DNA from: Acidobacteria bacterium 13_2_20CM_2_57_6
GTDB taxonomy: Bacteria > Acidobacteriota > Terriglobia > Acidiferrales > UBA7541
NCBI GenBank assembly: GCA_001917435.1
Contig: MNEA01000086.1
Span: forward strand, 1-64,000
Direction: 5' to 3'
Length of the DNA stretch: 64,000 bases
The translations under genes and the position numbers were made by a program. A model generated the notes under the pieces. The model saw nothing but the letters and a program-made list of their open reading frames with translations, ran no database searches and was not told the origin of the DNA. Below, piece after piece: positions 40,971-49,610 of the stretch (position 1 is its first letter; every line of letters begins with the position of its first letter).

Positions 40971-41447
40971 CTAACGTGCGGACACCACCGTAGGAGCAGG
41001 TTCTTTTTCAAGAAGTTGTTCTTTGCGGTAAACAAGAGAATTAATATCGTAGGTCGCGAGCTCGAAGCCATGGCCGTGCGTGATGGCATCGGTCGGGCAC
41101 GCTTCCACGCAATAACCGCAGAAAATACAGCGCGAATAATCGATGTTGTACACAGTGGCGTAGCGCTCACCTGCGGAAATTCGGTTCGCATCCACATTCT
41201 CAGCGGCTTCGATGTAAATGCAATTCGCGGGACAGGCCGCCGCGCAGAGAAAGCAGCCAACACACTTCTCCAAACCATTCTCGTCGCGATGCAAAACGTG
41301 GATCCCACGGTAGCGCGGCTGAAAATGAACGGGCTCGTATGGATAATTCTCCGTAACTGTTTTACGAAACATATTTCGGAAGGTTACGCCGAAACCCTTC
41401 ACCAGCGCGCCAAATGTCTCGCCCACTTCCCGAATGATCGATGCCAT
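40971..41447 (-). CDS. nuoI: NADH-quinone oxidoreductase subunit I
   Basis: A 158-residue protein from ATG 41447. Two 4Fe-4S motifs are present: CVGCFLCAAACPANCIYIEA and CIFCGYCVEACPTDAITHGH. The N-terminal helix region (VKGFGVTFRNMFRKTVTENY) matches NuoI. It passes electrons from the peripheral arm toward quinone in complex I. No other nuo gene is in the window, so this copy stands apart. The neighbouring reductase gene is truncated. Confidence 0.92.
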   Translation of the reverse strand: MASIIREVGETFGALVKGFGVTFRNMFRKTVTENYPYEPVHFQPRYRGIHVLHRDENGLEKCVGCFLCAAACPANCIYIEAAENVDANRISAGERYATVYNIDYSRCIFCGYCVEACPTDAITHGHGFELATYDINSLVYRKEQLLEKEPAPTVVSAR

Positions 41448-41521
41448 ACATTCAGTCTAGCAAAGGGGTAGGGGGCGGGCAAATCTGGCCCCGTTATTAT
41501 GTTTCTACGCAGGTCCCGCCG

Positions 41522-42382
41522 TCAGGGCTTGAATGATTTGCTTTCCGTGAAAGCGTCCGTTTTACTCTCCGGATCGAGCCGCACCCCCAGGCCTTCAATG
41601 AACGTGAAATCGGGGTGGTAGCCCGTAAGCGCAAACACCCGCCGCGCGGGCAATCTGCTTTCGCCGGCTCCATTCTCAACCACAATTTCGTCGCTCGTGA
41701 TCCGTTTTACATGCGTCTCGAACATGGCCTTCACTTGACCTGCCTTGATACGATTCTCAATGTCCGGCCGCACCCAATACTTGATCGTCGCACCAAGCTC
41801 CTTTTTGCGGTGCACAAGCGTCACACGCGCCCCGTTTCGATAGAGATCGAGCGCCGCCTCTGCGGAGGAGTTTTTCCCGCCAATCACGACAACGTCTTGA
41901 TTCCAATATTCGTAAGGTTCCGTGTAGTAGTGCGATACGTGGGGCAGTTCCTCGCCCGGCACTCCTAGTTTGGTCGGCAAATCGTAATATCCTGTCGCTA
42001 CGGCAATCTTCTTGCCCTGGTATTTCTGGTTGGCTCCCTTCTCGGTCATGGTTACAACCGTGAAATTTCCATCCTGGCCATCCACGCGCACCACGCGTTC
42101 GTACAGCCGCAATTCAAGTGCATAGTGCTCCGCCGCCCTCCGGTAATACTTCAACGCTTCAACGCGAGTAGGTTTTTCCGCAGCGCAAACCAACGGCAAG
42201 TCACCGATCTCAAGCAGTTCCGGGGTCGTGAAAAACACCATGTTCACTGGGTAATGAAAGATCGAATTACAGAGGCAAGCTTTGTCGATGACCAGCGGTC
42301 GCATGCCCGCGCGTTTGGCCTCGATCGCAGTCGCAAGGCCGGTTGGGCCTGCGCCAACGCAAATAATGTCGTAAGCATCCAT
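41522..42382 (-). pseudogene. YpdA-like FAD/NAD(P) disulfide reductase, C-terminally truncated
   Basis: From ATG 42382 the protein (MDAYDIICVGAGPTGLATAI) has the FAD dinucleotide motif, a second one (DVVVIGGKNSSAEAALDLYR) and FALTGYHPDFTFIEGLGVRL. It stops at 286 residues, where relatives continue about 40 residues with the ETNVPGLY-type FAD segment. In another frame the next codons read SPDGGTCVET and stop, so a frameshift and deletion removed the C-terminus. YpdA-type enzymes reduce bacillithiol disulfide or ferredoxin-like partners. Activity of the shortened form is doubtful. Confidence 0.75.
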
Positions 42383-42432
42383 GAGGATTTCAGTTTGACG
42401 AGAGTTTTTCGGAATTGCAAACCACCGCCGGC

Positions 42433-42768
42433 CTACTGCTTCGGGGGCATATCCAGGAGTTCGGCGAGTTCCCGCCGAAAGGATTCTAATTCTTTCAATC
42501 GCTCGGGCGTCGCCTCCATTTCCTTCTTCTTCCACACGAACACTTCCCCCGCGCCGCGCGTCAGTTTCACACTTAAGTTTCCGTCCACGAGATAACTCGG
42601 CGGCGCAAGCAGTCTAATTCCCCCGTTCGGAACGGTAGCTAGGATCGCCGCGCAATCCCCTTTCCTCATGCACAACGCGCTCTCGTAAGGTGGAATCGCA
42701 ATCGGGCGAAACCCGGCTTCGAATAGCCGCTCGATGACCTGCATTTGCTGCGGCGTCAGTTCCTGCAT
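42433..42768 (-). CDS. Conserved hypothetical protein
   Basis: A 111-residue protein from ATG 42768. The sequence MQELTPQQMQVIERLFEAGF, RPIAIPPYESALCMRKGDCA has a single Cys pair and a central beta region (GIRLLAPPSYLVDGNLSVKL). A helical end follows (PERLKELESFRRELAELLDM). It lies between parB and the reductase on the same strand. I do not recognise a function. Confidence 0.7.
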   Translation of the reverse strand: MQELTPQQMQVIERLFEAGFRPIAIPPYESALCMRKGDCAAILATVPNGGIRLLAPPSYLVDGNLSVKLTRGAGEVFVWKKKEMEATPERLKELESFRRELAELLDMPPKQ

Positions 42769-42824
42769 GTTTGCGAGAGGGTCTTGCGAGGCGAATTTCA
42801 GTTCGGTTCCTTGGCTTGCATAGT

Positions 42825-43679
42825 TCAGGCCGCTGTTGAATCGGCTGCCGAGGATCCTTCGAGCTGCGCCAGAATTTCGCGCAGCGTCGAAATCAGCTCA
42901 TCGCGCGACACATGGCTCTTCTTGAACTGAATTCGAAACTTAAAGGTCTCCGAGGGCGGTTCGAACTGAAAGATGAACGGCTGAGGCCTTTGCGGCCCAG
43001 CTTGCTCTTCGCGGCGTTCACGTCGCGCCTCATCGCGCGTCAGTCCGCCTTGCATGATGCGGTGAAACATCTCGACCATCTTCTTCTCGATGGGCTGGCG
43101 TGCAATCTGCAGCAGGAGCGACTTCGAAAGAATTCCATGCTCGATGCACTTTTTTCGCAGCGAATCAGGAATATTCCGCAGCGACAAAGTTTCCGTCACC
43201 GAGGAACGTGCCCTCCCGATCTTCTTGGCGATATCCTCATGCGTATATTCAAACTGCGTGCTCAGCCGGTGCAGCCCGTCCGCTTCTTCAAACGGCGTCA
43301 AATCCTTCCGCTGAATGTTTTCGATCAGCCCGATTTCGAGCGTCTCTGCGTCGTCTGCCGTTTTTTCAATGCACGGCACTTCACGCAGCCCGGCCGCGCG
43401 AGACGCGTGGTAGCGTCGCTCTCCGGAAATAATGTGGAAGCAGTCCTCGCGTGGGACGTAACGCACCAGCAGCGGCTCCAGCACGCCCTTTTCGCGAATC
43501 GACTCCGCAAGCTCGCGCAGGTCGCCCAGGGCCTTGCGCGGCTGATCCGGATTCGGGCGGATCTGGTCCACACGAATCATCCGCCCGACCGCCGCGCCGC
43601 TATAACTTGTCAGCGATTCGACATAGTGCGCGTCATGCCGCATCTTCAGCGTGATGGGTAGCCCGATTCTCTTCGACAC
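42825..43679 (-). CDS. parB: Chromosome partition protein ParB
   Basis: A 284-residue protein from GTG 43679. The CTP-binding core appears in IRVDQIRPNPDQPRKALGDL, LLVRYVPREDCFHIISGERR and YHASRAAGLREVPCIEK; then ENIQRKDLTPFEEADGLHRL and the HTH EDIAKKIGRARSSVTETLSL. It loads at parS sites and with ParA segregates replicated DNA. The start overlaps the 3' end of parA by 47 nt. No clear parS was seen in the window. Confidence 0.93.
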   Translation of the reverse strand: MSKRIGLPITLKMRHDAHYVESLTSYSGAAVGRMIRVDQIRPNPDQPRKALGDLRELAESIREKGVLEPLLVRYVPREDCFHIISGERRYHASRAAGLREVPCIEKTADDAETLEIGLIENIQRKDLTPFEEADGLHRLSTQFEYTHEDIAKKIGRARSSVTETLSLRNIPDSLRKKCIEHGILSKSLLLQIARQPIEKKMVEMFHRIMQGGLTRDEARRERREEQAGPQRPQPFIFQFEPPSETFKFRIQFKKSHVSRDELISTLREILAQLEGSSAADSTAA

Positions 43680-44433
43680 GTTGGATTACCTCCCCTGCCA
43701 ATTTCTTGTATTCGACCGCACCCGGTGATTTCGGCGCAAACGTCAAAATCGTTTCCTTGTATGCCGGACTCTCTTCCAGCCGCACATTCTTCGTGATTTT
43801 CGTCTTGAACAAAACTTCGCCGAACACCGACCGAATTTGCCCGTGCGTATCTTTGGAAATATTTGTCCGCCTGTCAAAAAGCGTAATCACTACGCCTAGA
43901 ACCTTCAGGGCCGGATTGGGGCGCGCGCGGATTCTCTCGTAGGTCTCGAGTAAATCATCGGTCCCCTCGATCGCAAAGTATGCCGCCTGAATCGGCACAA
44001 GCAGATGCGTCGAAGCCACAAGCGCGTTCACCGTTAGGATTCCCAGAGATGGCGGAGTATCGAGGATGACGTAGTCATAGTCTTTCAGCACCGGCGTTAT
44101 CGCGTCCTTCAATTTGAAGGGAGCATCGAATTGTCCTGCGAGAACCTGCTCCAGCTTTGCAAGCGCCAGCCTTCCCGGCCCCAGAAACAGCAGTGGATCT
44201 TTAGTCGGCTTAATGACCGCCGCCAGCGTGACGCGGCTGTCGCTCAACACATCGAACATGCTCGTTGCAATCTCGCCGGTATCGTAAAATGCAATCGTCG
44301 AATTGGCCTGCGGATCGAGATCAATCAGCAGCGTGCGCTTGCCGCGATGTGCCAGCGCCGCGGACAAATTAATCGCCGTCGTGGTCTTTCCGACGCCGCC
44401 TTTTTGATTCGCAACCGTGATGATGGCAGTCAT
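43633..44433 (-). CDS. parA: Chromosome partition ATPase ParA
   Basis: A 266-residue ATPase from ATG 44433. Deviant Walker A is KGGVGKTTTAINLSAALAHR; Walker B regions are LLIDLDPQANSTIA and YVILDTPPSLGILTVNALVA. ParA forms an ATP-dependent DNA-bound gradient that moves ParB-parS complexes. It is upstream of and overlaps parB, as in most chromosomal par operons. Confidence 0.95.
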   Translation of the reverse strand: MTAIITVANQKGGVGKTTTAINLSAALAHRGKRTLLIDLDPQANSTIAFYDTGEIATSMFDVLSDSRVTLAAVIKPTKDPLLFLGPGRLALAKLEQVLAGQFDAPFKLKDAITPVLKDYDYVILDTPPSLGILTVNALVASTHLLVPIQAAYFAIEGTDDLLETYERIRARPNPALKVLGVVITLFDRRTNISKDTHGQIRSVFGEVLFKTKITKNVRLEESPAYKETILTFAPKSPGAVEYKKLAGEVIQRVEENRATHHAEDAA

Positions 44434-44653
44434 CTATTTTCGCCTCCGCTCGCACACAGAAAATCGAGCCGCAGCGATCCGGCAACTGGGTTCCTATATA
44501 TGGGTGCCGCCTCCAGAAAACCCCCAAGGCCTAGGCTAACTCTACGTTTCCACCCCGTTCATTGGCAAGGAAAAAGTGGACCGGCCAGCGAGATTCCAGT
44601 GGAAAACGGGACGCCGGCTTTCCGGACAAAGGTAACTGTTGTCCGATAAACCG

Positions 44654-44872
44654 CTAGAAATCCAGGCCCCAAAAATCCGGCGAAGGCTCCTGCAATTCTT
44701 ACACCACGGCAAGGCAGCCTTTTGCGCTGATATCGACCGTGTAACCCTCCGCGCGCAAGTTCTGGCCCGCATCAGTCCACTCGACCGCCACAGCTACCCG
44801 TGAATTGAGCCGCCCGCTTCCGCGGACATGCCTGAACCGGGAGTCAAAATTGGTTTGTTGTAAGAGCGCCAT
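44654..44872 (-). pseudogene. PilZ gene with internal deletion
   Basis: From ATG 44872 (MALLQQTNFDSRFRHVRGSG), with GAGGAG upstream, the frame encodes the first half of a PilZ domain: RLNSRVAVAVEWTDAG and YTVDISAKGCLAVV, with an intact DxSxxG motif. A TAA at 44699 interrupts it. Directly behind, in the same frame, ELQEPSPDFWGLDF stands, the typical C-terminal tail of PilZ proteins in this window. The middle of the domain (about 50-60 residues) is missing, so the gene appears dead. Confidence 0.65.
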
Positions 44873-45205
44873 AATCTTCTCCTCAGTACCCGGGTTCGAG
44901 GACAGCGTTCGCGCTGGGCACGCCATTCATTTGTTGGCAGTCGGTTTGCCAATGTTGAGGTCCACAAACTCAGTAATATCAGCAGCCTATGAATGTCTTC
45001 GGACCCAGTCAATGGAACTTAGTCTCCAGTACGTCCAAACGATTACTCTGACGTGAGGACCATCTCCTCCTAACGCCAATCCTAAGGGCCCACGGGCCGA
45101 GTACTAAATTGAACCTTGCCAACGCAGCCTTTTCGTTTCAGAGTGTGTTCCTCCACACAGGTCTCATTCCGCGCCATAACCCCTCCTTGGTGCGAGGAGG
45201 TCTTC

Positions 45206-45546
45206 ATGGAAGTGCGCGCAGCTGAGCGTCGTTCCACCCGTCGACTCCAGTTCAAAACCGCCCTGCACGTGCGCGTCTGGAAATCTGGCCCGACTGAGCG
45301 CAGAGCGGAATCGGTAAATCTTTCGGAAACAGGGGCCTTTTTCGCCACCGATGCGCCTATAGCAATCGGGTCAGTCATCGAAATCCTCCTGAAGATGGCG
45401 GAGGAGATTACCGGCAACCCCCCCACGGCGTGGCGGGGCACGTGGTGCGCCTCCAGCGGCTCGATACGTTTCGCGGCAATCTGCGTGGGGGCGTGCAGTT
45501 CGACTACTACGAAATCCTGCCGTCAAAGACCGATGCCTCGTTTTGA
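45206..45546 (+). pseudogene. PilZ domain gene with frameshift in a C7 tract
   Basis: ATG 45206, behind GCGAGGAGGT, encodes MEVRAAERRSTRRLQFKTAL and the canonical second motif ESVNLSETGAFFATD, then IEILLKMAEEITGNPP. From the C7 tract near 45420 the protein continues in another frame: GHVVRLQRLDTFRGNLRGGV, QFDYYEILPSKTDAS, ending at TGA 45546. One extra C would restore a 113-residue PilZ protein. Sequencing slippage, phase variation or recent inactivation are all possible. Confidence 0.75.
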
Positions 45547-45841
45547 GATCGGTCCACCCAGCAAGGGAACCAGGACGGGTATTTGCGAGATAAGGTTCCA
45601 TTCTTGGCGGACGCGATTTCGCAGGCTTTCCCCAGTGCCCTCCAGGCGGGAATCAAATGGGAATTCAATTGAACCGGCTAACTCTCTCAGACAGCGAGAG
45701 ACTGAAGGAATTTCTGCTGCCCTTGATTCCCGCTGAATAATTCACGTCCTCAATCTCCCTTCTCACCTTTCCGGCTCCAGGCCGTCCCCGTTTGCCCCTT
45801 TTCTCCACGCCGCTTACACTCTTTTCTCTTGTCTTTCGCCC
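45547..45841 (+). other. Interval with a coding-like tail
   Basis: In the frame that follows the PilZ stop codon, an open stretch reads DKVPFLADAISQAFPSALQA, GIKWEFN and stops near 45672. It looks like a C-terminal gene fragment of unknown origin. No start codon is convincing. CTCTC...GAGAG at 45696-45712 is a weak hairpin. Confidence 0.35.
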
Positions 45842-47197
45842 ATGATTGGACTCCAGACACTTCGCGCCGAATTCCGCCCTACCCTGCGTCTCGCGATCCC
45901 GCTCGTCCTCGCTGAACTCGGTTGGATGAGCATGGCTATCGTCGACACCATGATGGTCGGCCGGCTTCCCAACAGCGCCACTGCTATGGGCGCCGTCAGC
46001 CTGGGAGGCATTCTTGTGCATGTACTTGCCTTCTTTGGCGGTGGGCTTCTCATCGGTCTGGACACGCTGGTCTCGCAAGCCTTCGGCGCAGGCCAACGGG
46101 AGGATTGCCACCGCTCACTTGTGCACGGAATCTATCTCAGCCTGGCCCTCACTCCTTTGCTGATGACGCCCGTCTGGTATTTCGATTCTCTGTTGCGAAT
46201 GGCAGGCATAGGGCCGGACATCCTTGCTCTGGCCGGGCCATATTCAAAGGCGCTCGCCTGGGGAACCTTGCCACTTCTCCTCTATTTTGCTGTGCGCCGG
46301 TGTATGCAAGGGATGAACATGGTTCGCCCCATCGCCTTCGCACTGGTAACCGCGAACATCATCAACGCCATCGGCAACTGGATTCTCATCTACGGCAAGC
46401 TTGGGGCACCAGCTATGGGAGCCGTCGGTTCTGGCTGGTCTACGGCCTGGGCTCGCACCTACCTAGCGGCCGTCCTCGTCGGCTACCTGCTATGGTACGA
46501 TCAAAAACATCGCACAGACCTGCTCCGCACACCGATGCAGCCGGATCTGATGCGCATTCGCCGCCTCATCGCACTGGGCTTTCCCGCAGCTCTGCAGATC
46601 ACGCTGGAAATCGGGGTCTTTGCACTGGTCACAGCGCTCATCGGCCGCCTGGGAGCCGTTTCTCTTGCCGGCCACCAGATCGCCTTGAACACTGTCTCAT
46701 TCACCTATATGGTGCCGCTCGGCATCTCGTCGGCGGCTGCCGTGCGTGTGGGTCAAGCGATCGGCCGGAGGGATCCTTCCGCGGCCGCCTCCGCGGGTGG
46801 TAGCGCCATTTTCTTCGGCGCAGCTTTTATGACCCTTGCGGGCATCGTTCTGTTGCTATTTCCGCATGCGATCGCGCGCCTCTACACCCCAGACCCTGTT
46901 GTGATCAAAAACACTGTGATCCTGCTTGCAGCCGGCGCTGCCTTCCAGCTTTTTGATGGCATACAGACGGTTGCCACGGGTGCGCTCCGCGGCGCGGGCG
47001 ATACGCGTACTCCCATGTTGTGCCACTTCACCGCGTATTGGATCGTTGGCCTCCCGCTGGGTGCCTGGCTCTGTTTTCAACGCGGATGGGGCGCTTTCGG
47101 CTTGTGGTCCGGCCTCAGCCTGGCGCTCATTTTGATTGGTATCGTCTTGCTCTTCGCCTGGCGGCGCACAGTCCGTCGCTTAAAACACTTGGGCTAA
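45842..47197 (+). CDS. MATE-family efflux transporter
   Basis: A 451-residue protein with twelve predicted membrane helices in two homologous halves. It begins MIGLQTLRAEFRPTLRLAIP and has LVLAELGWMSMAIVDTMMVG in the first half and YMVPLGISSAAAVRVGQAIG in the second, typical of NorM-like MATE proteins. It would export cationic compounds or drugs with Na+ or H+ antiport. It stands alone on the plus strand. Confidence 0.93.
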   Translation: MIGLQTLRAEFRPTLRLAIPLVLAELGWMSMAIVDTMMVGRLPNSATAMGAVSLGGILVHVLAFFGGGLLIGLDTLVSQAFGAGQREDCHRSLVHGIYLSLALTPLLMTPVWYFDSLLRMAGIGPDILALAGPYSKALAWGTLPLLLYFAVRRCMQGMNMVRPIAFALVTANIINAIGNWILIYGKLGAPAMGAVGSGWSTAWARTYLAAVLVGYLLWYDQKHRTDLLRTPMQPDLMRIRRLIALGFPAALQITLEIGVFALVTALIGRLGAVSLAGHQIALNTVSFTYMVPLGISSAAAVRVGQAIGRRDPSAAASAGGSAIFFGAAFMTLAGIVLLLFPHAIARLYTPDPVVIKNTVILLAAGAAFQLFDGIQTVATGALRGAGDTRTPMLCHFTAYWIVGLPLGAWLCFQRGWGAFGLWSGLSLALILIGIVLLFAWRRTVRRLKHLG

Positions 47198-47256
47198 CTC
47201 TAGCTGGCGGGAACTTCACTTTAGGATGGTAGATCGAATGGCTGGCTCGGGCCGTC

Positions 47257-47742
47257 TTACATCTTGTAGCGACCGAGATCCTCATCGGAGAGCCCATCAA
47301 GCCAGGTTCGTAGTTGTTCGTTAGTGTTGCGCTCGGAGAATGCGCTCGATATCTTGGAGTTCTTCAGGACCGCTTCGTCCACGAAGATTGGGCAGTCCAT
47401 GCGTAGCGCCAGGGCTAGGGCATCGCTGGGCCGCGAATCGATAGTCATCATCTGTCCTTCGCGTTCCACCCAAATCAGGGCGTAGAACGTATCGTCCTTC
47501 AGGTCATTCACCACAATTTTCTGCACGCGCACTTCAAGCCCCAACAGAACATTCTTCAGCAGATCATGGGTCATTGGGCGGGGAGTTTGGACTTTCTCGA
47601 TTTCCAGGGCAATGGCGTTCGCTTCGTACACGCCCACCCAGATCGGCAGGATCGCCTGCCCTTGCACATCTTTGAGTACCACGATGGGCATGTTCGTGAC
47701 GGGATCCATCATCAGGCCGCGGATCTTCATCTCCACTTCCAT
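47257..47742 (-). CDS. Bifunctional nuclease family protein (DUF151)
   Basis: A 161-residue protein. Conserved parts are VLKDVQGQAILPIWVGVYEA, NAIALEIEKVQTPRPMTHDL and TFYALIWVEREGQMMTIDSR, followed by PSDALALALRMDCPIFVDEA. This is the BFN/DUF151 family, members of which have reported DNase/RNase activity or act in defence in plants; the bacterial role is unclear. It lies 15 nt downstream of miaB and is probably cotranscribed with it. Confidence 0.92.
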   Translation of the reverse strand: MEVEMKIRGLMMDPVTNMPIVVLKDVQGQAILPIWVGVYEANAIALEIEKVQTPRPMTHDLLKNVLLGLEVRVQKIVVNDLKDDTFYALIWVEREGQMMTIDSRPSDALALALRMDCPIFVDEAVLKNSKISSAFSERNTNEQLRTWLDGLSDEDLGRYKM

Positions 47743-47757
47743 CGATGCCTCCCTCCG

Positions 47758-49152
47758 CTAGGTGACGTGCTCTCCCACCAAGCTGTTTGGTGTCGCTCCC
47801 GTAACTTGCACCTGCACGTAGGTTCCCAGAAGCTCTCTCTCTTGTGAAGCGAAATTTATCATGCGGTGCGAAGTGCTATACCCGGTCCACTGGTTTTCCC
47901 GCCGCGATTTCCCGCTGACGAGAAGTTCGAAACGCTCTCCTAGCAGGCGCGCATGTTTGGCAGCCTGAATTTCACGCTGCCGGTCTTGCAGAATCGCAAG
48001 CCGTCTGCTTTTTTCCTCTTCGGAAATCGAATCGCTCATCAAGAGCGACGGCGTATTCGGCCTGGGTGAGTACTTGAACGAAAACATGCTGTCGTACTGC
48101 ACTTCCTCCAGCAAACTCACCGTCTCCTCGAATTCGGATGCCGTCTCGCCCGGAAAGCCCACAATAATGTCCGTCGTGATGGTAATTGGCTTGCTCGCCT
48201 CGCGTATCATGGCGATCTTTTCCAGATATTCTTCGCGCGAATACGTCCTCTGCATTGCCCGCAGCACTCTTGTCGAACCAGACTGCACCGGTAAATGAAC
48301 GTGATCGCAGATTTTCGGCTGCTGCTCGATGGCTTCCACAATATCGCGTGTGAAATCACTGGGATGCGACGTAGTGAACCGCACCCGCCGAATTCCCTGC
48401 ACATCGGCCACCGCCAGCAATAATTCTGAAAAACGCATCTTGCGCGGCGTCGGATCGGCGTAGGAATTCACCGTTTGCCCAAGAAGCTGAACCTCCGAAT
48501 AGCCGAGCGCCGCGAGTTGTTTCACTTCCCTGAGAATGGAATCGCTCGCGCGGCTGCGCTCCGGACCGCGCGTGAATGGCACCACACAATACGAGCACGC
48601 CTTGTCGCAGCCCTCAATAATCGTCAGGTAGGCGCGCCACGGATTATCCCGTCGCGTCATCTCCGTCTCAAACGTTTCGTCGGTATCCGTATCCAGCCCG
48701 GTGACGCGTTGATTCCCTGCTTCCAATTGCGCCAGCATCTCCGGCAGTTTGCGGTAGCTTGCGGAACCGCAAACCAGGCTCACCCAGGGCGCGCGCTTGA
48801 AGATCTCCTCGCCTTCCTGTTGCGCCACGCAGCCCAGCACTCCGATCACCTTGCCTTCGCTTTGCTTCTCCCGGTATTCGCCCAGCCGCGAAAAAACCTT
48901 CTGCGCCGCCTTCTCGCGAATGCTGCAGGTGTTGTAAAGGATTAGAGAAGCCGCCTCCGGCGTCTCCACCTGTTGATAGCCACGTGAAAGCAGCAGGCCA
49001 GCGACCTTTTCCGAATCGTGGTCGTTCATCTGGCAGCCAAACGTCTCGAGGAAAAATGTTCCCCGTTGTCCTGCGGCCTCACCAGGAAATACCGCGGAAT
49101 AAGAGGTTCGCCCTGTCAGTCTCTCCAATTCGATGTCGAATGGTTTGCTCAT
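47758..49152 (-). CDS. miaB: tRNA-2-methylthio-N6-dimethylallyladenosine synthase
   Basis: A 464-residue radical-SAM methylthiotransferase from ATG 49152; GTG 49173 would add seven residues. The N-terminal domain holds three Fe-S cysteines (ETFGCQMNDHDSEKV, YNTCSIREKAAQKV, VLGCVAQQ). The radical-SAM cluster motif is CDKACSYCVVPFTRGPERSR. A C-terminal TRAM domain follows (LGERFELLVSGKSR). It adds a methylthio group to i6A37 of tRNAs reading UNN codons. Confidence 0.95.
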   Translation of the reverse strand: MSKPFDIELERLTGRTSYSAVFPGEAAGQRGTFFLETFGCQMNDHDSEKVAGLLLSRGYQQVETPEAASLILYNTCSIREKAAQKVFSRLGEYREKQSEGKVIGVLGCVAQQEGEEIFKRAPWVSLVCGSASYRKLPEMLAQLEAGNQRVTGLDTDTDETFETEMTRRDNPWRAYLTIIEGCDKACSYCVVPFTRGPERSRASDSILREVKQLAALGYSEVQLLGQTVNSYADPTPRKMRFSELLLAVADVQGIRRVRFTTSHPSDFTRDIVEAIEQQPKICDHVHLPVQSGSTRVLRAMQRTYSREEYLEKIAMIREASKPITITTDIIVGFPGETASEFEETVSLLEEVQYDSMFSFKYSPRPNTPSLLMSDSISEEEKSRRLAILQDRQREIQAAKHARLLGERFELLVSGKSRRENQWTGYSTSHRMINFASQERELLGTYVQVQVTGATPNSLVGEHVT

Positions 49153-49242
49153 GCCCAAATCGCAGTTTATCACACCTCTTTTATAGTGTCGGGGCGGGCG
49201 CTCGACCTTATCCCGAAGCCGCCAGCCTCAGCCTCTGCGAAT

Positions 49243-49458
49243 GTGCACGCTCCACCTGTTTTTGATCTCGGCAAACTCGACGAAATTGTCGGTCACAAAG
49301 GCGAAGCCGCGGGCCCTGTTTTACAAATACACTTTGGACCGCGACGACCTCAATCTCAAAGAGCACGGGGCCACCATATCAACGCGCGCATGGGTCTGAA
49401 CTCCTGGGCCACGGGAAACGACGCCGACGCCCCGTTGCCCGATAAGCATCAGAATTAG
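49243..49458 (+). pseudogene. DUF1259-type gene relic
   Basis: From GTG 49243 the frame reads VHAPPVFDLGKLDEIVGHKG and on to VLQIHFG. A neighbouring frame then carries DRDDLNLKEHGATISTR, and the first frame resumes with RMGLNSWATGNDAD before a stop at 49458. In sum these resemble the conserved portions of DUF1259 proteins (LpqO-like), with at least two frameshifts and no proper ends. It overlaps nothing else. Confidence 0.5.
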
Positions 49459-49478
49459 AAACAGTCGCATCCTATTTG

Positions 49479-49507
49479 TTGCGTGCTCTGGATGCGTATG
49501 CTACGTT
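49479..49507 (+). promoter_or_regulatory. Candidate promoter of the tol operon
   Basis: TTGCGT (49479-49484), 17 nt and TACGTT (49502-49507), with TATGC just before the -10, suggest a sigma-70 promoter about 100 nt upstream of tolQ. Confidence 0.35.
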
Positions 49508-49610
49508 TTGAACGCCCAGAAAAACTTTCGTTCTCACTGAGGGGTACGTCATTTTTCTGTTCACCGCGATTTTTGTCACCGATCTCTTTGAAATCCTCAA
49601 GCAAACAGGC

